DNA from: DATDRQ01 sp035291645
GTDB lineage: Bacteria; Chloroflexota; Anaerolineae; Anaerolineales; UBA4823
Length of the DNA: 7,400 nt
Assembly: GCA_035291645.1 (NCBI GenBank)
Contig: DATDRQ010000356.1
Span: 1-7,400, forward strand
Reading direction: 5' to 3'
Positions 5,538 through 7,400 of this stretch are shown here, in pieces. The notes under the pieces are model-generated. The model did no database searches. It worked only from the letters and a program-made list of their open reading frames with translations, and was not told where the DNA came from. Every line of letters starts with the position of its first letter. Positions within the stretch are counted from its first letter, which is position 1. Both the position numbers and the translations under genes were made by a program.

Positions 5538-7085
5538 GTGCTCACCAGAGATATCCAACGCGGTGATACAGTCCTGGAGGCGAGAGGGATCACCAAAAGA
5601 TTCCCGGGAGTTATCGCCAACGATCGCATAAATTTCGAGATCAAAGCCGGCGAAATCCACGCCATCCTGGGGGAAAACGGCGCTGGGAAGACCACTTTGA
5701 TGAAAATCCTTTTTGGCCAATACCAGCCTGACGAGGGAGAGATCTATATCGGTGGCAAACAGGTCAAATTCCGGTCGCCTCTCGACGCCATCGATAAAGG
5801 CATCGGCATGGTTCACCAGAACCGAAAATTGGTGTCCGCGCATAGCGTGATCGAAAACATCATCCTTGGACACCCGAAGGCTGGCAAGATCCTGAACCTG
5901 AAGAGGGCGGAGGGGGAGATCAGTGAATTATGCGAGAAATATGGATTTAAGATAGACCTGTACGCAAAAGTCTGGCAGCTTTCAGAAGGGGAAAAGCAGG
6001 TCGTGGAGATCCTGAAAGCCCTTTATCGCGGGGCCGAGGTGCTCATCCTGGACGAGCCGTCTTCTGCGCTGGCGCCCGTCGAAACCGAGAAACTATTGGC
6101 TTCCGTCGAAGCCATGGCGCGAAACGATCTTGCCATCGTGCCGTTCATCACCCATAAACTTCCCATCGTGCTGGCAATCAGCGACCGGGTCACGGTGATG
6201 AGGCGCGGCAAAGTCGTCAGCTGTATCAAGACGGAGCATGCAACCGAGAAGGGCCTGGCGAAGGAAATGGTGGGGAGGGAAGTCATTTTTAGAATAGAAA
6301 GGACGAAGGTGGAGAAGGGAAGAACTATCCTCCAGGTAGATAACCTGTCCGCCTTCAGCGATAAAGGTTTTCTGGCTTTGAAGGGAGTATCGTTTTCGAT
6401 CTGTGAAGGCGAAATCTTCGGGATAGCCGGGATCTCCGGTAACGGACAGAGCGAGTTGGTCGAAGTCCTTGCCGGACTGCGCAAGGCAGAGAGTGGTAAA
6501 GTGGCTTTTGATGGAAAGGATATCACCCATTTCTCCAGTTTAGCAAGGTGGAAGCTGGGAATCGGATACATTCCCTCCGATCGCTTAGAAGTAGGTTCGA
6601 TCGCCGATTTCTCTCTTGTGGAAAACACGACCATGAACTATTACTTCGATGCCGATTTTCTCCAGCGAGGGATCGTGGATTACAAGAAGATCAGAGCGCT
6701 GACAGAAGATATCATCTCAGAGTACAGCGTGGCGACTCCCGGCCCAGATACCAAGGCAAAAAGCCTATCCGGGGGTAACCTCCAAAAGCTCATCCTGGCA
6801 CGCGTGCTCTCCCGCAAACCCCGCTTGGTTATCGCAGATTTGCCGACTCAGGGTTTAGACGTAGGGGCGACCGAGTTCGTTCGAAACAAGCTCATTCAAG
6901 CGAAGAAGGATAAAGCCGGTGTTCTTCTCATCTCAGAGGATCTCGATGAGGTCCTCGAGTTGAGCGATTGGGTCGCACCGATTTACGAAGGACAGATCAT
7001 GGGCGTCCTGCCGGGAGAAGGGGCAAGAAGGGAGGATGTGGGTGCCAGGATGGCTGGATTAAACCTGGAGGGGGAGAAGAAATGA
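5538..7085 (+). CDS. ABC transporter ATPase with two nucleotide-binding domains (nucleoside/simple-sugar import type)
   Basis: This 515-residue protein has two fused ABC domains, as usual for partners of BMP-family binding proteins. Domain 1: Walker A GENGAGKT (45-52), Q-loop Gln94, signature LSEGEKQ (148-154, with Glu for the usual Gly), Walker B LILDEP (169-174), H-loop His206. Domain 2: degenerate Walker A GISGNGQS (298-305) with Gln304 for the lysine, signature LSGGNLQ (410-416), Walker B-like LVIADLPTQGLDVG, with Leu435 where the catalytic Glu should be. Loss of these residues in the second domain is typical of the family, so one ATP site is probably active and the other regulatory. It energises uptake from the cytoplasmic face. 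The start is GTG 5538, since no in-frame ATG lies upstream before a stop (TAA 5514-5516); its ribosome site (GAGG 5522-5525) is 12 bases away, suggesting modest translation. Its stop overlaps the permease start (ATGA). Confidence 0.95.
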   Translation: MLTRDIQRGDTVLEARGITKRFPGVIANDRINFEIKAGEIHAILGENGAGKTTLMKILFGQYQPDEGEIYIGGKQVKFRSPLDAIDKGIGMVHQNRKLVSAHSVIENIILGHPKAGKILNLKRAEGEISELCEKYGFKIDLYAKVWQLSEGEKQVVEILKALYRGAEVLILDEPSSALAPVETEKLLASVEAMARNDLAIVPFITHKLPIVLAISDRVTVMRRGKVVSCIKTEHATEKGLAKEMVGREVIFRIERTKVEKGRTILQVDNLSAFSDKGFLALKGVSFSICEGEIFGIAGISGNGQSELVEVLAGLRKAESGKVAFDGKDITHFSSLARWKLGIGYIPSDRLEVGSIADFSLVENTTMNYYFDADFLQRGIVDYKKIRALTEDIISEYSVATPGPDTKAKSLSGGNLQKLILARVLSRKPRLVIADLPTQGLDVGATEFVRNKLIQAKKDKAGVLLISEDLDEVLELSDWVAPIYEGQIMGVLPGEGARREDVGARMAGLNLEGEKK

Positions 7086-7400
7086 GGCTCGGCAGCCACG
7101 AATTAAAGCTCGAGAAGAGATTCACAATAACCAGTTGGCAGGCCGCGCTCATATCGATCCTCGCCATCCTGATCGCCCTGGCGCTTTTCAGCATCCTCTT
7201 CCTCCTTGCCGGGATCAACCCGCTGTACGCCTATCAGGAGATCTTTTCCTACGCTTTTGCAAATCCGTTTGGGTTGCCGCTAGCCCTTAACCGGTTCATA
7301 TTCCTTTTATTTTGTACATGCGCATTTATCATCCCTTATCGAGCCGGGCTTTGGAACATCGGAGTGGCGGGGCAGCTCTACGCCGGGGCTTTGGGCGTTT
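7082..7400 (+). CDS. ABC transporter permease, BPD_transp_2 type, N-terminal part (3' cut by window edge)
   Basis: 106 codons are visible from ATG 7082, which overlaps the ATPase stop by four bases; GGAGGGGGAG (7068-7077) serves as ribosome site. The protein begins with a short basic/acidic cytoplasmic stretch, a first membrane helix (about residues 20-44), then GINPLYAYQEIF, and a second helix from about 72. The segment YRAGLWNIGVAGQLYAGA (86-103) matches the FNIGxEGQ motif region of permeases working with BMP-family binding proteins (YufP/NupP type). It would form the membrane channel, usually as a heterodimer with a second permease that should lie just beyond the window. Confidence 0.92.
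   Translation, partial: MRLGSHELKLEKRFTITSWQAALISILAILIALALFSILFLLAGINPLYAYQEIFSYAFANPFGLPLALNRFIFLLFCTCAFIIPYRAGLWNIGVAGQLYAGALGV

Noticed and set aside
5446..5631. 61-residue open frame before and into the ATPase gene
   Set aside because: It runs in another frame across the ATPase N-terminus, has no recognisable domain and no good ribosome site.
5421..5873. 150-residue open frame on the minus strand
   Set aside because: It lies mostly opposite the ATPase gene, with no family signature or ribosome site recognised; a shadow of the coding strand.

Overview
The window carries two adjacent gene blocks, all on the + strand. The left block encodes a molybdenum hydroxylase of the CO dehydrogenase / xanthine dehydrogenase family (the end of the FAD subunit, then the iron-sulfur subunit, the molybdenum subunit and a CoxG-type membrane protein). 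The right block encodes the start of a BMP-family (Bmp/Med, nucleoside-type) ABC importer: a substrate-binding lipoprotein, a double-domain ATPase and the beginning of a permease. No RNA gene, insertion sequence, CRISPR array or origin was seen. No stretch over 300 bases lacks a gene. The moderately GC-rich coding sequence, the Ala/Pro/Thr-rich linker after the lipoprotein signal, and a multi-subunit Mo-hydroxylase next to a BMP importer would fit a Chloroflexota bacterium (Anaerolineae-like). This placement is inference from style; no marker gene is present.

Layout: 1-185 tail of coxM; 233-709 coxS; 781-3126 coxL; 3123-3752 coxG (ATGA overlap with coxL); 3753-3999 intergenic region with a dyad, a very good sigma70-type promoter and a possibly folded leader; 4000-5313 binding protein; 5314-5537 intergenic region with a long stem-loop and no T-tract; 5538-7085 ATPase (GTG start); 7082-7400 permease, cut by the window edge (ATGA overlap with the ATPase).

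How they may work together: the enzyme is a three-subunit Mo/FeS/FAD hydroxylase tethered to, or communicating with, the membrane through CoxG. Its active-site loop reads PIRGAGRPQG. It therefore lacks the cysteine of true (form I) CO dehydrogenases and resembles form II / xanthine-dehydrogenase-type enzymes, although the gene order M-S-L is the one usual for form I. The neighbouring importer belongs to the class that takes up nucleosides, purines and related compounds. The simplest hypothesis is an uptake-and-oxidation module for a purine-like or other N-heterocyclic compound rather than CO oxidation. The importer appears to have its own promoter and possibly its own operator. The hairpin after the binding-protein gene may allow more binding protein than ATPase and permease to be made.
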